This document shows positions 55,432 to 64,000 of a stretch of DNA of 64,000 bases, in pieces. This DNA is from Rodentibacter genomosp. 1 (GTDB taxonomy: Bacteria > Pseudomonadota > Gammaproteobacteria > Enterobacterales > Pasteurellaceae). The notes beneath the pieces were generated by a model. That model searched no databases, was not told the origin of the DNA, and worked only from the letters and a program-made list of their open reading frames with translations. The first letter of the stretch is position 1, and each line of letters starts with the position of its first letter. The translations under genes were made by a program, and so were the position numbers. The DNA lies in assembly GCF_001999285.1 (NCBI RefSeq), contig NZ_MLHN01000014.1:1-64000 (forward strand). The letters run 5' to 3'.

Positions 55432-56538
55432 TTACCAGTATGCCCGTAAACCGACGACAGTTTTTAAATCACGGCTACGATCAATACTGCTATTTTCATA
55501 CTTCGTGCGTGTTGCCTGCCACTCTAAGAATGGTTTTAGTTTCAGCGAACCTTGTTTATAAACATAATATTCGGTTCCCACCATAAATTGGCGTTTTGTC
55601 GCTTTGTTCTCTAAACCGGAGGTCGGTTCAAATTTGTCCGTTTTATAGGCATACATCGCATAGACATTCCAATCATCATTCAAACCCTGGCGAATAACAG
55701 CACGTACTTCATTTTTGGTTTGTTTGTTCCCAATCGATGCTTTGTTTTTTATTACTTGTTGCTCAACATCTAAACCATAGGTAGTGTGGGAAAAATTGTA
55801 AGCTAAGCCTAGTGCATAAGCATTCTGTGAAAATGAAGAGGAAATAGATTGGTTTGCAGAAATCTCACGGGTAAACCCTGTTGCAAGGGTAAAATTTTGA
55901 ATATCATCAATTTTGTGATTAAAAATAAATGCCGTTCCCCAAACATTTTTACGTCGATTATCCAAATCTAAATTGGTATCACCCCGTTTACTTGCCCCAC
56001 CGTAATACACACCAAATTTGACTTTATTATCGCCATAGTGACCTCTATAAGTGTATTGAAGTACACGGCGGGCAGCTGAATCTAATAAACCATCGGATAA
56101 GCTATAGGTGTTTGGTAAGTCGGTTTGCTTCACTTCATCCGTAATTGTCGTCATATTACCATAAACCAATTCTCCAAATTGTTTATGCCCAAAACCGGCA
56201 TAAAGCTGGCGGGTATAAATATGATCAAAATCATGCTGTGACGGAGCCTCACCACGGAAACGCCATTCAACACGACCTAATGCATAAAAATCACCGCCTA
56301 GATTTTGTTTTACCTTAAAGCCAAAACGTGAACCGTTGTTATCGACGGCGTGATTAATATGTTCTTTGGTTTCCACGCCATTCACATAATTTGTTTTATT
56401 GGAAGTGCTCTCCCACTTCACACGAAGAGAACCACTGAAATCAATATCGGTGCCGGTTTCTTTGATGTTGAATTGGTAGGCTTGTGCTGAACCGGCTACG
56501 AATGCAGCAACAGTTAAAGCAAGAAGTGTTTTTTTCAT
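55432..56538 (-). CDS. OmpP2-like outer membrane porin
   Basis: Trimeric general-diffusion porin. Signal peptide KKTLLALTVAAFVAGSAQA, then a beta-barrel of alternating polar/aromatic strands (DFSGSLRVKWESTSN, KQNLGGDFYALGRVEWRF) ending VVGLRAYW with terminal aromatic residue, as required for outer-membrane insertion. At 368 residues it matches the P2/major porin family. It is intact, unlike the sister gene at 13194-14274. Its own terminator follows. Confidence 0.9.
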   Translation of the reverse strand: MKKTLLALTVAAFVAGSAQAYQFNIKETGTDIDFSGSLRVKWESTSNKTNYVNGVETKEHINHAVDNNGSRFGFKVKQNLGGDFYALGRVEWRFRGEAPSQHDFDHIYTRQLYAGFGHKQFGELVYGNMTTITDEVKQTDLPNTYSLSDGLLDSAARRVLQYTYRGHYGDNKVKFGVYYGGASKRGDTNLDLDNRRKNVWGTAFIFNHKIDDIQNFTLATGFTREISANQSISSSFSQNAYALGLAYNFSHTTYGLDVEQQVIKNKASIGNKQTKNEVRAVIRQGLNDDWNVYAMYAYKTDKFEPTSGLENKATKRQFMVGTEYYVYKQGSLKLKPFLEWQATRTKYENSSIDRSRDLKTVVGLRAYW

Positions 56539-56659
56539 AATGCTTTCCTTATAAAAATGAAGAAAAAAATTGAACTTTTTGGAGTTTATTCTTTCCCTAA
56601 GAAGGGATCAAGCAATTTTTCATCTATGATATAGCGAAAAAACATGAGTCCATTTAATT

Positions 56660-57610
56660 TCATCTGATCAATGTATTCAGATATTCAAAAACCTGAGTCG
56701 CAGAAATTCTATCCATCGAACCTGCCGATAAATAATGCTGATTGTTTCCATAACAACCGATTAATTTAGGATCTGTTGCACCATAAAGAGTGATATTGGG
56801 TTTATCCAACGCCGCCGTTAAATGTGCTAATCCTGTATCCACAGAGACCACGGCAGTTGCATTCGCAATTTGCTTTGCCAACTCGGTGAGCGTTAGCTTT
56901 GGCAGTACTTGAACATTCGGATAATTTTTTGCTAAGCGTTCCGCCCGTTCTTTTTCTTTTTCATTCCCCCAAGGTAAACGGATTTGTATGGAAAGTGCGG
57001 TCATTTTTTCAATTAAATTTTCCCATTCCGATTCAAGCCAATGTTTATCATCTCGGGTAGTGGAATGAAAAAAAATCACATAAGGCTCAATGGAGGTAAC
57101 GGTAAAATGTTGTGCAATACCATAATCACCTTGTGAATACGGCAATTCATAATTAAGGCTTAGTGCGAATAACTGCCGAATACGTTCAACAGCGTGTTGC
57201 TGATAGGAAATGGCGTATTTTTTATCATAAAAAAGAGAGGCTATCGGTTCTCGGATACTATGACGATCATAGCCATGCGTTGTGCCCTTTGCGAGACGGG
57301 TAGCAAAAAACGCACTTTTAAATAATCCCTGCGCATCAATCACGGCATCATAATGCTCTTTTTGGAGTAAAGTGCGGTAAGTTTTCCACTCATTTTTTGT
57401 TTGTGAGGAAAAAGGGGACTTCCGCCAACGACGGAGGGCAATAGGGATCACGCAATTCACCGCCGAATGCCATTGGGGAATTTCAGCAAAATTTTCTTCT
57501 ACTACCCAATCCACGGCTAAATTTGGGATCATTTGTTGGGCATCGGTTAATGCGGGCAATGTGTGGATAACATCGCCCATAGAGGAGGTTTTAATTAAGC
57601 AAATTTTCAT
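56660..57610 (-). CDS. waaC: LPS heptosyltransferase I
   Basis: Adds the first heptose to Kdo of the lipid A core. The 316-residue GT9 enzyme begins MKICLIKTSSMGDVIHTLPA and has the donor-site block VVSVDTGLAHLTAALDKPNI near 260. It overlaps waaF by ATGA (57607-57610), which shows coupled translation in a core-biosynthesis operon with the upstream hldD. Confidence 0.92.
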   Translation of the reverse strand: MKICLIKTSSMGDVIHTLPALTDAQQMIPNLAVDWVVEENFAEIPQWHSAVNCVIPIALRRWRKSPFSSQTKNEWKTYRTLLQKEHYDAVIDAQGLFKSAFFATRLAKGTTHGYDRHSIREPIASLFYDKKYAISYQQHAVERIRQLFALSLNYELPYSQGDYGIAQHFTVTSIEPYVIFFHSTTRDDKHWLESEWENLIEKMTALSIQIRLPWGNEKEKERAERLAKNYPNVQVLPKLTLTELAKQIANATAVVSVDTGLAHLTAALDKPNITLYGATDPKLIGCYGNNQHYLSAGSMDRISATQVFEYLNTLIR

Positions 57611-58653
57611 GATTTTGCTAATAATGTGTTTAATTTTTCCATCACCATTTGAGGGGGAATATCAATCAAACTTTGATGATACCCCTCGGCACTATCTTTG
57701 CTTTTACGTACTTTAATTAAATCCCCCTCAATTAATCGAATAATCACCGCTTTATCGGAAAGAGGTGGCGTGTAAGTCGGGCTGGTCGGGCCGTAAAGGG
57801 CAACTAACGGGCGATTGGTTGCGGCAGCAATGTGCATTAAACCGCTATCGTTGCTCACCACTGCCGTACAATTTGCGATAAGATCGACCGCTTGATTTAG
57901 ATTCGTTTGCCCCGCTAAATTCACACAAAAGCGTTGCTGCTCTTGAGGCAAGGTATGACGGATTTGCTCACCCGCCTCAATATCTTTTGGCGAACCGAAG
58001 ATTTCGACTGCGTAGCCTTGCTCAATGAGCATTCCCGCCAGTTCAGCATAATGATAATGAGGCCAACGTTTTGCCGGCCCAAATTCCGCTCCCGGACAAA
58101 AACCGATAATCGGGCGTTCGTCTAAAAGTGCGGTCTGTTTTTCAAATTTTTTTAAGATTTCTGTCTGTTGCTTTTCATTTACGCTTAAATAAGGGGTTAA
58201 TACAGGAATATTTGCCGCCTCGGGAACATTATTTTTTTCAAATGCGAGCGCAACATAGCGCTGTACCATCATCGGATAATCCCGCTTGTTGTTGCGTAAA
58301 TCATTCAATAAAAAATAGCGACTTTCTCCCTTCCAACCACGTCGTACAGCAATTTTCGCAAAGAGCGGAATCAGTGCGGATTTCAATGAATTCGGCAACA
58401 CAATCGCCATTTCATATCTCCCACGCAATGCTTTTCCCAGACGATAACGCTCACCAAGAGCAAAAGTGCCATGCCCTAAAGGCATTTCAATGGCATTGCG
58501 TACTTCAGGCATACGGGCAAGTAAAGGTTTACACCAATTCGGCGCCATGACATCAATGTTGCAATGAGGATACTGAATTTTGAGTTGTTGATATAAACTG
58601 TGCGACATCATCATGTCGCCAACCCAGGAAGGACCAATAACGAGAATATTCAT
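57607..58653 (-). CDS. waaF: LPS heptosyltransferase II
   Basis: Adds the second heptose to the inner core. The 348-residue GT9 protein begins MNILVIGPSWVGDMMMSHSL, with PGAEFGPAKRWPHYHYAELA and VVSNDSGLMHIAAATNRPLV, the family donor and acceptor blocks. It lies between hldD and waaC on the same strand. The gap to hldD (94 bases) carries an inverted uptake-signal pair, so some termination may occur there. Confidence 0.95.
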   Translation of the reverse strand: MNILVIGPSWVGDMMMSHSLYQQLKIQYPHCNIDVMAPNWCKPLLARMPEVRNAIEMPLGHGTFALGERYRLGKALRGRYEMAIVLPNSLKSALIPLFAKIAVRRGWKGESRYFLLNDLRNNKRDYPMMVQRYVALAFEKNNVPEAANIPVLTPYLSVNEKQQTEILKKFEKQTALLDERPIIGFCPGAEFGPAKRWPHYHYAELAGMLIEQGYAVEIFGSPKDIEAGEQIRHTLPQEQQRFCVNLAGQTNLNQAVDLIANCTAVVSNDSGLMHIAAATNRPLVALYGPTSPTYTPPLSDKAVIIRLIEGDLIKVRKSKDSAEGYHQSLIDIPPQMVMEKLNTLLAKS

Positions 58654-58747
58654 TTTTCACCTTGTAAAAAGTGCGGTAAAAAACAAATGAATTTTTGACC
58701 GCACTTTGCTTTTTAAATGTCGCAGATAAACTCAATCCAATGAGCGA

Positions 58748-59677
58748 TTAATTTTTATTGAGCCATGCCATATAGGCCGTTGTCCCTTCGGCGACAGATT
58801 TAAATTCACCTTTATAACCTGCCGCACGTAATGCAGTTAAATCCGCTTGAGTAAAGGTTTGGTAGCGGGATTTGAGATGGTCGGGGAATGGGATTGTTTC
58901 AATTTTTCCTTTACCGTGGAATTTAATCACCGCTTCCGCAACAGCTTGGAAGGATTCCGCATTGCCGGTGCCGAGATTGTAAATGCCGGAAATACGATTT
59001 TGCCACGCCCAAATATTGACTTTCGCGACATCTTCCACATAAACAAAATCACGGAGAAACGTTTCCGAACCGGCAAATAATTTTGGATTTTCCCCTTTCA
59101 ACATTTGATTATTTAAATGGAATGCCACACTTGCCATCGAGCCTTTGTGTTGTTCTCTCGGGCCATAAACATTGAAATATTTGAACCCGCAAACCGGCGA
59201 TTCTACCGTTGGTAAAATTTTTCTCACATATTCATCAAATAAGAATTTTGAGTAGCCATAGGCGTTGAGCGGACTTTCAAATTCCCGTTTTTCAATAAAA
59301 TTATCGGTACGTCCCCCATAAGTTGCCGCACTTGAAGCATAGAAAAAGGGAATTTGGCGATCTAAGCAATAATGCAACAATTCTTTGGAATATTCATAAT
59401 TGTTCTGCATTAAATATTTGCCGTCCCATTCTGTGGTGGCAGAACACGCCCCTTCGTGGAATACGGCATCAATATCGCCAAAATCATCACCGGCAATAAT
59501 GGAAGCGATAAAATCTTCTTTGTCACAATAATCGGCAATATCTAAATCCACCAAATTAATAAATTTAGTTCCATCTTTTAAGTTATCGACGACTAAAATA
59601 TCTTTACGTCCTATTTCATTTAATGCTTTGACAATGTTGCTGCCAATCATACCAGCGCCACCGGTTACAATAATCAT
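58748..59677 (-). CDS. hldD: ADP-L-glycero-D-manno-heptose 6-epimerase
   Basis: Makes the ADP-L-heptose donor for WaaC/WaaF. The start at 59677 (aaggac upstream) gives 309 residues beginning [20 protein letters not shown], the NAD(P)-binding Gly motif; longer in-frame extensions lack a ribosome site. Also present are the SDR block [24 protein letters not shown] (YxxxK) and [19 protein letters not shown]. The length fits E. coli HldD/RfaD. Confidence 0.97.
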   Translation of the reverse strand: MIIVTGGAGMIGSNIVKALNEIGRKDILVVDNLKDGTKFINLVDLDIADYCDKEDFIASIIAGDDFGDIDAVFHEGACSATTEWDGKYLMQNNYEYSKELLHYCLDRQIPFFYASSAATYGGRTDNFIEKREFESPLNAYGYSKFLFDEYVRKILPTVESPVCGFKYFNVYGPREQHKGSMASVAFHLNNQMLKGENPKLFAGSETFLRDFVYVEDVAKVNIWAWQNRISGIYNLGTGNAESFQAVAEAVIKFHGKGKIETIPFPDHLKSRYQTFTQADLTALRAAGYKGEFKSVAEGTTAYMAWLNKN

Positions 59678-59753
59678 AATGCTGTCCTTTATCATCGTAT
59701 AAAATTGTTGCCATTGTAATTGATTTTCAAGTGAAGGTAAAAGCAACCATCTT

Positions 59754-60257
59754 TTAACCTAAAAACTCGGTGAAAAACAACCGCACTTTTAACCCACAGT
59801 AACTTGTCCATCCTGTGGTGGCAAGATCCATTTTCCCTTTATTCAAAATAATGATCGTTGGCGTGACATTGGCTTGCCATTTTTGTGCGATTTCCCCTTG
59901 AGGATCATTGACTGTGGTGAAAATATAATTGTGTTCGCTTAAATACGCTTTCACCTCACTTGCATTCCCTGAACGTAGGGCAATAGAAATCACCGGATAA
60001 CCTTCTTTTGCCAAATCATTAATTGCCGGGGAGGTATATTGACAATAACCGCACCAAGTTCCCCAAAAATAAATCAATGTAGGCTTATCTTGAGCAATTT
60101 GTGGGAGAAAGAAGGCATTACCCTGCAAATCATATAAGGCTGTGGTATTAATTTCCGGTGGAATCTCAGGCTTACGGATAAAATCCAAAATACTACTGAC
60201 GATAATGAACGTAAGCACAAGGGAAATGCTATTTTTGAGTAATTTTGCTAATTTCAT
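59754..60257 (-). CDS. Thioredoxin-fold redoxin, TlpA/ScsD-like
   Basis: A 167-residue membrane-anchored periplasmic disulfide oxidoreductase: N-terminal membrane segment ([19 protein letters not shown]), active-site WCGYC in [20 protein letters not shown], and cis-Pro in [12 protein letters not shown]. Related proteins in H. influenzae (HI1115-like) lie between rfaD and deoC, as here. The exact partner is unknown. Uptake signals flank it. Confidence 0.88.
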   Translation of the reverse strand: MKLAKLLKNSISLVLTFIIVSSILDFIRKPEIPPEINTTALYDLQGNAFFLPQIAQDKPTLIYFWGTWCGYCQYTSPAINDLAKEGYPVISIALRSGNASEVKAYLSEHNYIFTTVNDPQGEIAQKWQANVTPTIIILNKGKMDLATTGWTSYCGLKVRLFFTEFLG

Positions 60258-60369
60258 AAAATGTTCAATAAAAAAGAATGGCGATAATTTATCATAAAAG
60301 TGCGGTCAAATTTCACAATATTTTGCTATCATAGCCAGGCAAATTTTTACTGTATAAAGGAGAACCAAA

Positions 60370-61041
60370 ATGGACAACAAAACCCTTGCAAAATATATTG
60401 ATCATACCGCGCTTACCGCTGATAAAAATGAGCAGGATATTTTAATGCTCTGTGATGAAGCGGTGAAATACGGTTTTTACTCTGTTTGTATCAATTCGGG
60501 TTATATCCCCTTAGCAAAAGAGAAATTAGCAGGATCTGATGTGAAGATTTGTACCGTTGTCGGTTTTCCGCTTGGCGCTAATTTAACATCAGTGAAAGCC
60601 TTTGAAACGCAAGAAGCCATCAAAGCCGGTGCAAATGAAATTGATATGGTCATCAATGTGGGTTGGATTAAATCAAATAAATGGCAAGCGGTAAAAGACG
60701 ATATTCAAGCTGTATTAAATGCCTGTAATGGAATACCGCTGAAAGTGATTTTAGAAACCTGTTTATTATCTAAAGAAGAAATCATTAAAGCCTGTGAAAT
60801 TTGTCTGGAATTAGGTGTGGCGTTCGTCAAAACTTCTACTGGATTCAGCAAAGGCGGAGCTACCGTTGAAGATGTCGCATTAATGAAAAAAATCGTGGGT
60901 AATATTGGTGTAAAAGCCTCGGGCGGGGTACGTGATACGAAAACGGCATTAGCCATGATTGAAGCCGGTGCAACACGTATTGGCGCCAGTGCAAGTGTTT
61001 CAATTATTGGCTGCACTAATGAAGCACAAAGTGATTATTAA
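60370..61041 (+). CDS. deoC: Deoxyribose-phosphate aldolase
   Basis: Splits 2-deoxyribose-5-phosphate into acetaldehyde and glyceraldehyde-3-phosphate in deoxynucleoside catabolism. In the 223-residue protein the Schiff-base Lys lies in VAFVKTSTGFSKGGAT, with GANEIDMVINVGW and KASGGVRDTKTALAMIEAGA completing the barrel. aaaggag precedes the ATG. Its own terminator follows. Confidence 0.97.
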   Translation: MDNKTLAKYIDHTALTADKNEQDILMLCDEAVKYGFYSVCINSGYIPLAKEKLAGSDVKICTVVGFPLGANLTSVKAFETQEAIKAGANEIDMVINVGWIKSNKWQAVKDDIQAVLNACNGIPLKVILETCLLSKEEIIKACEICLELGVAFVKTSTGFSKGGATVEDVALMKKIVGNIGVKASGGVRDTKTALAMIEAGATRIGASASVSIIGCTNEAQSDY

Positions 61042-61043
61042 AC

Positions 61044-61075
61044 AAAAATCCGCACATATTATGTGCGGATTTTTG
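61044..61075 (+). terminator. Rho-independent terminator of deoC
   Basis: aaaaatccgcacat pairs with atgtgcggattttt directly after the stop. Confidence 0.92.
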
Positions 61076-61173
61076 TTTCTATATTTTTGAAAATCTTCTA
61101 TATAAGAAATGAAACCTTTTTAGAATTTGAGGCATGTTATTTTCAATATTGATAATCTTCAATCTATAAAGTT

Positions 61174-61653
61174 TTAGGTAGTTTCATACCAAATTCGGTT
61201 AACGTAGTATGTTATACGCCCTGAAGGTGTTTTCACATTCACCTCATCATCAATGCTTTTACCAATTAAAGCACGTGCTACAGGGGAGTCAATAGAAATC
61301 CAGTTTTTTGCCGGATCAAACTCATCGCAGCCGACCAGACGATATTGCTTTATCTCTCCTGCGTCATCTTCTAATTCCACCCATGCGCCAAAAAAGACTT
61401 TACCTTCTTGTTTAGGGTTGTAATCCACAATTTGTAAAACTTCTAGGCGTTTGGTGAGAAAACGCACACGGCGATCAATTTCCCGCAATCGGCGTTTACC
61501 ATAAATATACTCGGCATTTTCACTGCGATCCCCTAACGCTGCCGCATCAGACACCGCTTGAGTGACTTTGGGGCGTTCCTCTTTCCACAAAAATTTGAGT
61601 TCTTTGTCCAAAGCGTTCCAGCCTTGGCGTGTGATGTAGTTTGATTTTGCCAT
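61174..61653 (-). CDS. greB: Transcription elongation factor GreB
   Basis: Helps backtracked RNA polymerase by stimulating transcript cleavage. The 159-residue protein has the N-terminal coiled coil with acidic tip (KVTQAVSDAAALGDRSENAE, in which the D-x-x-E/N motif enters the channel) and a C-terminal FKBP-like domain (SPVARALIGKSIDDEVNVKT). It starts MAKSNYITRQGWNALDKELK, which favours GreB over GreA. It is divergent from tex. Confidence 0.95.
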   Translation of the reverse strand: MAKSNYITRQGWNALDKELKFLWKEERPKVTQAVSDAAALGDRSENAEYIYGKRRLREIDRRVRFLTKRLEVLQIVDYNPKQEGKVFFGAWVELEDDAGEIKQYRLVGCDEFDPAKNWISIDSPVARALIGKSIDDEVNVKTPSGRITYYVNRIWYETT

Positions 61654-61764
61654 TTATTTTATAAAGGTCGGAAAATTTATTGAATTATATTTGAGCCAAG
61701 GTATCAAAACCAGTATTCTATGCCCGATTTTCATTAACTTTATTTTCAACAAAGACGTATTCCG

Positions 61765-64000
61765 ATGTTAAATCAACAAATCAGTCAAATTATCGCAACA
61801 GAGCTTAATGTTGCACCTAATCAAATTCTCTCTGCCATTCAACTTGTCGATGACGGCAATACTATTCCATTTATTGCACGTTATCGTAAAGAGGCTACCG
61901 GTGGTTTAGATGATACTCAACTACGCCATTTTGAAACCCGTTTAGGCTATTTACGTGAGCTTGAAGAACGCCGTCAAAGTATTTTGAAATCTATTGATGA
62001 ACAAGGCAAACTCACCGATGAATTACGTGCCCAAATTGAAGCGACACAAAGCAAAACTGAACTTGAAGACCTCTATTTACCTTATAAACCTAAACGTCGT
62101 ACAAAGGGGCAAATTGCTATTGAGGCAGGGCTTGAGCCTCTTGCCGAGTTACTTTGGAACGAGCCAAAAAATGAGCCGGAAACGACCGCTCTTTCTTTCG
62201 TTGATACTGAAAAAGGTGTCGCTGACACGAAAGCTGCGTTAGATGGGGCACGCTATATTTTAATGGAACGTTTTGCCGAAGATGCACAATTATTGGCAAA
62301 AGTACGTCAATATTTGCAGCAAAATGCACAAATTGAATCGAAAGTAGCAGAAGGAAAAGAACAAGAAGGGACAAAATTCCAAGATTATTTTGACCATCAG
62401 GAATTATTGAAAAATGTGCCTTCTCACCGTGCTTTGGCGATGTTCAGAGGGCGTAATGAAGGCATTTTACAGATTACCTTAAATGCAGATCCTGATGCAG
62501 AAGAAGGAACACGCCACAGTTATTGTGAAGACATTATTCGAGAACACTTGGGCGTGCGTTTCAGCGCTCTGCCGGCGGATAAATGGCGTGAACAAGTCAT
62601 TGCTTGGACGTGGAAAATTAAAGTCTCTCTGCATTTAGAGACGGAATTAATGAGCGCCTTGCGTGAAAAAGCGGAGGAAGAAGCCATTGATGTTTTCGCC
62701 CGAAATCTGACCGCTCTTTTAATGGCGGCACCAGCCGGGTCAAAAAATACTATGGGGCTTGACCCGGGGTTACGCACCGGGGTGAAAGTTGCCGTGGTGG
62801 ATAACACAGGGAAATTATTGGATACAGCGACCATTTATCCTCACACCGGTCGTGAGAGTGAAGCGCGAATGACCTTATTCAGCTTGATTTGTCAGCATAA
62901 TGTGGAACTTATTGCCATTGGTAATGGCACAGCCTCTCGTGAAACGGAACGTTTTGCGAAAGAGGTGATTAAAGAAATTAAAGACAATAAACCGCAAACT
63001 GTAGTGGTGAGCGAAGCGGGCGCTTCAGTTTATTCCGCTTCCGAATTTGCCGCCAATGAATTTCCAAATTTAGATGTTTCCTTGCGTGGGGCGGTATCCA
63101 TTGCCCGCCGATTACAGGATCCTTTGGCAGAGCTGGTGAAAATCGAACCCAAGGCGATTGGCGTGGGGCAATATCAACATGATGTCAATCAATCTCAATT
63201 AGCCCGTAAATTAGATGCGGTCGTTGAGGATTGTGTGAATGCAGTAGGCGTTGATTTAAATACGGCTTCCGCACCATTACTTGCCCGAGTAGCAGGCATG
63301 ACAAAAACCTTGGCGCAAAATATTGTGGCTTATCGTGATGAAAACGGTCGCTTTGACAGCCGTGAGCAACTAAAGAAAGTGCCTCGTTTAGGACCAAAAG
63401 CCTTTGAACAATGTGCCGGTTTTATGCGTATTGCAGACGGAAAAAATCCACTGGATGCATCAGGGGTTCATCCGGAGGCTTATTCATTGGTAGAAAAAAT
63501 CTTACAAGCGACTCAACAATCCATTCAAGAATTAATGGGAAGCCATACGGTGCGTCAGCTTAACGCCGCACAATTTACCGATGAACGTTTTGGGTTACCA
63601 ACGGTACAAGATATTTTCAAAGAATTGGAAAAACCGGGACGTGATCCTCGTGGTGAATTTAAAACCGCCACCTTTATTGAAGGTGTGGAAGACATCACCG
63701 ATTTAAAAGCCGGAATGATTTTAGAAGGCACAATCACGAATGTCACCAATTTTGGCGCATTTGTAGATATTGGGGTACACCAAGACGGGCTGGTACATAT
63801 TTCATCACTCAGTGATAAATTTGTAGAAGATCCACATCAAGTGGTGAAAACCGGTGATATTGTGAAAGTCAAAGTGTTAGAGGTGGATATTCCTCGTAAA
63901 CGCATTGCACTGACCATGCGATTAGATGAAAGTGCGGTAAAAAATACCGATAAATCTGACCGCACTTCATCGGCTAAACCAAAGGCGAATATATCACGTC
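61765..64000 (+). CDS. tex: Tex-family RNA-binding protein (3' end beyond the window)
   Basis: Transcription accessory protein. The ATG at 61765 opens a frame that stays open to the window end (745 codons seen, typical total about 770). Domains in order: Tex N-terminal helical region ([19 protein letters not shown]), YqgF-like nuclease-fold core ([20 protein letters not shown]), helix-hairpin-helix segments ([20 protein letters not shown]), and an S1 RNA-binding domain ([20 protein letters not shown]). The last visible part includes an inverted pair of uptake signals that encode [19 protein letters not shown], an extended basic tail. Divergent from greB. Confidence 0.95.
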   Translation, partial: MLNQQISQIIATELNVAPNQILSAIQLVDDGNTIPFIARYRKEATGGLDDTQLRHFETRLGYLRELEERRQSILKSIDEQGKLTDELRAQIEATQSKTELEDLYLPYKPKRRTKGQIAIEAGLEPLAELLWNEPKNEPETTALSFVDTEKGVADTKAALDGARYILMERFAEDAQLLAKVRQYLQQNAQIESKVAEGKEQEGTKFQDYFDHQELLKNVPSHRALAMFRGRNEGILQITLNADPDAEEGTRHSYCEDIIREHLGVRFSALPADKWREQVIAWTWKIKVSLHLETELMSALREKAEEEAIDVFARNLTALLMAAPAGSKNTMGLDPGLRTGVKVAVVDNTGKLLDTATIYPHTGRESEARMTLFSLICQHNVELIAIGNGTASRETERFAKEVIKEIKDNKPQTVVVSEAGASVYSASEFAANEFPNLDVSLRGAVSIARRLQDPLAELVKIEPKAIGVGQYQHDVNQSQLARKLDAVVEDCVNAVGVDLNTASAPLLARVAGMTKTLAQNIVAYRDENGRFDSREQLKKVPRLGPKAFEQCAGFMRIADGKNPLDASGVHPEAYSLVEKILQATQQSIQELMGSHTVRQLNAAQFTDERFGLPTVQDIFKELEKPGRDPRGEFKTATFIEGVEDITDLKAGMILEGTITNVTNFGAFVDIGVHQDGLVHISSLSDKFVEDPHQVVKTGDIVKVKVLEVDIPRKRIALTMRLDESAVKNTDKSDRTSSAKPKANISR

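Noticed and set aside
58847-59080. + strand frame opposite hldD
   Set aside because: Antisense shadow of a clear epimerase gene, without motif or ribosome site.
63185-63749. Minus-strand frames at the right end
   Set aside because: They lie opposite the continuous tex frame, which has all family domains and simply lacks its stop within the window.

Overview
The window is a piece of a Pasteurellaceae chromosome. The main evidence is the dense scatter of the 9-base Haemophilus-type DNA uptake signal (AAGTGCGGT and its complement), a complete comABCDEF competence operon next to a PBP1a gene, OmpP2-like porins, an HMW1C-type N-glycosyltransferase, and gene neighbourhoods that recall Haemophilus influenzae (asnA/asnC, pqqL with a TonB receptor, hldD/redoxin/deoC, greB/tex). 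I cannot fix the genus from sequence alone; it is Haemophilus/Aggregatibacter/Rodentibacter-like.

Layout. 1-366: distal end of an rRNA operon with two 5S genes in tandem (the first cut by the window edge), then tRNA-Asp and tRNA-Trp. 435-4600: mazG, two decayed insertion sequences side by side (IS481-like, then IS200/IS605-like), and pckA. 4605-6202: divergent asnA and asnC. 6436-11931: a mannose-family PTS operon (IIA, IIB, IIC, IID, tightly overlapping) that ends in a tyrosine-phosphatase-like gene and is followed by a PRD/BglG-like regulator; a perfect 20-base palindrome lies just upstream of its likely promoter. 11996-18681: a DUF218 lipoprotein, a porin broken by one base in an A8 run, a PuuB-like oxidoreductase divergent from potD, and proS. 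18770-24936: an M16 protease with a Fur-boxed TonB receptor, and an MgtC-like protein. 25094-33918: rimO, N-glycosyltransferase, asd, two Sel1 proteins (one frameshifted), pldB and a second potD.

34124-42353 is the most unusual region: an AT-rich island of about 8.2 kb without any uptake signals, inserted in the 5' end of mutS. The old mutS start (MISEDNFS...) with its promoter and ribosome site is stranded on the left. On the right the mutS body is read from a replacement start (MNLNEKMS...) supplied by the island end. The island carries a Rep-like initiator, an AlpA-type regulator, a triple operator, a C39-like cysteine protease, an XRE regulator, a possible PD-(D/E)XK-fold protein, and a large FtsK-type translocase whose C-terminus resembles a degenerate FtsZ. 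A second att-like sequence, a remnant of a second integrase start, a lone FtsK gamma domain and a twice-frameshifted tyrosine integrase suggest a decayed tandem of two related elements.

42321-64000 is core genome: mutS, nfuA, comFEDCBA (leftward), mrcA, rlmJ, hslO, a porin, a heptosyltransferase pair with hldD and a redoxin, deoC, greB, and tex running off the right edge. Two copies of an 82-base inverted-repeat element lie in intergenic gaps here.

Several genes are broken by single bases at or near homopolymers (porin, Sel1 gene, integrase), so either local decay or residual sequencing error should be kept in mind. All family assignments are by eye from the sequence; no database search was run.
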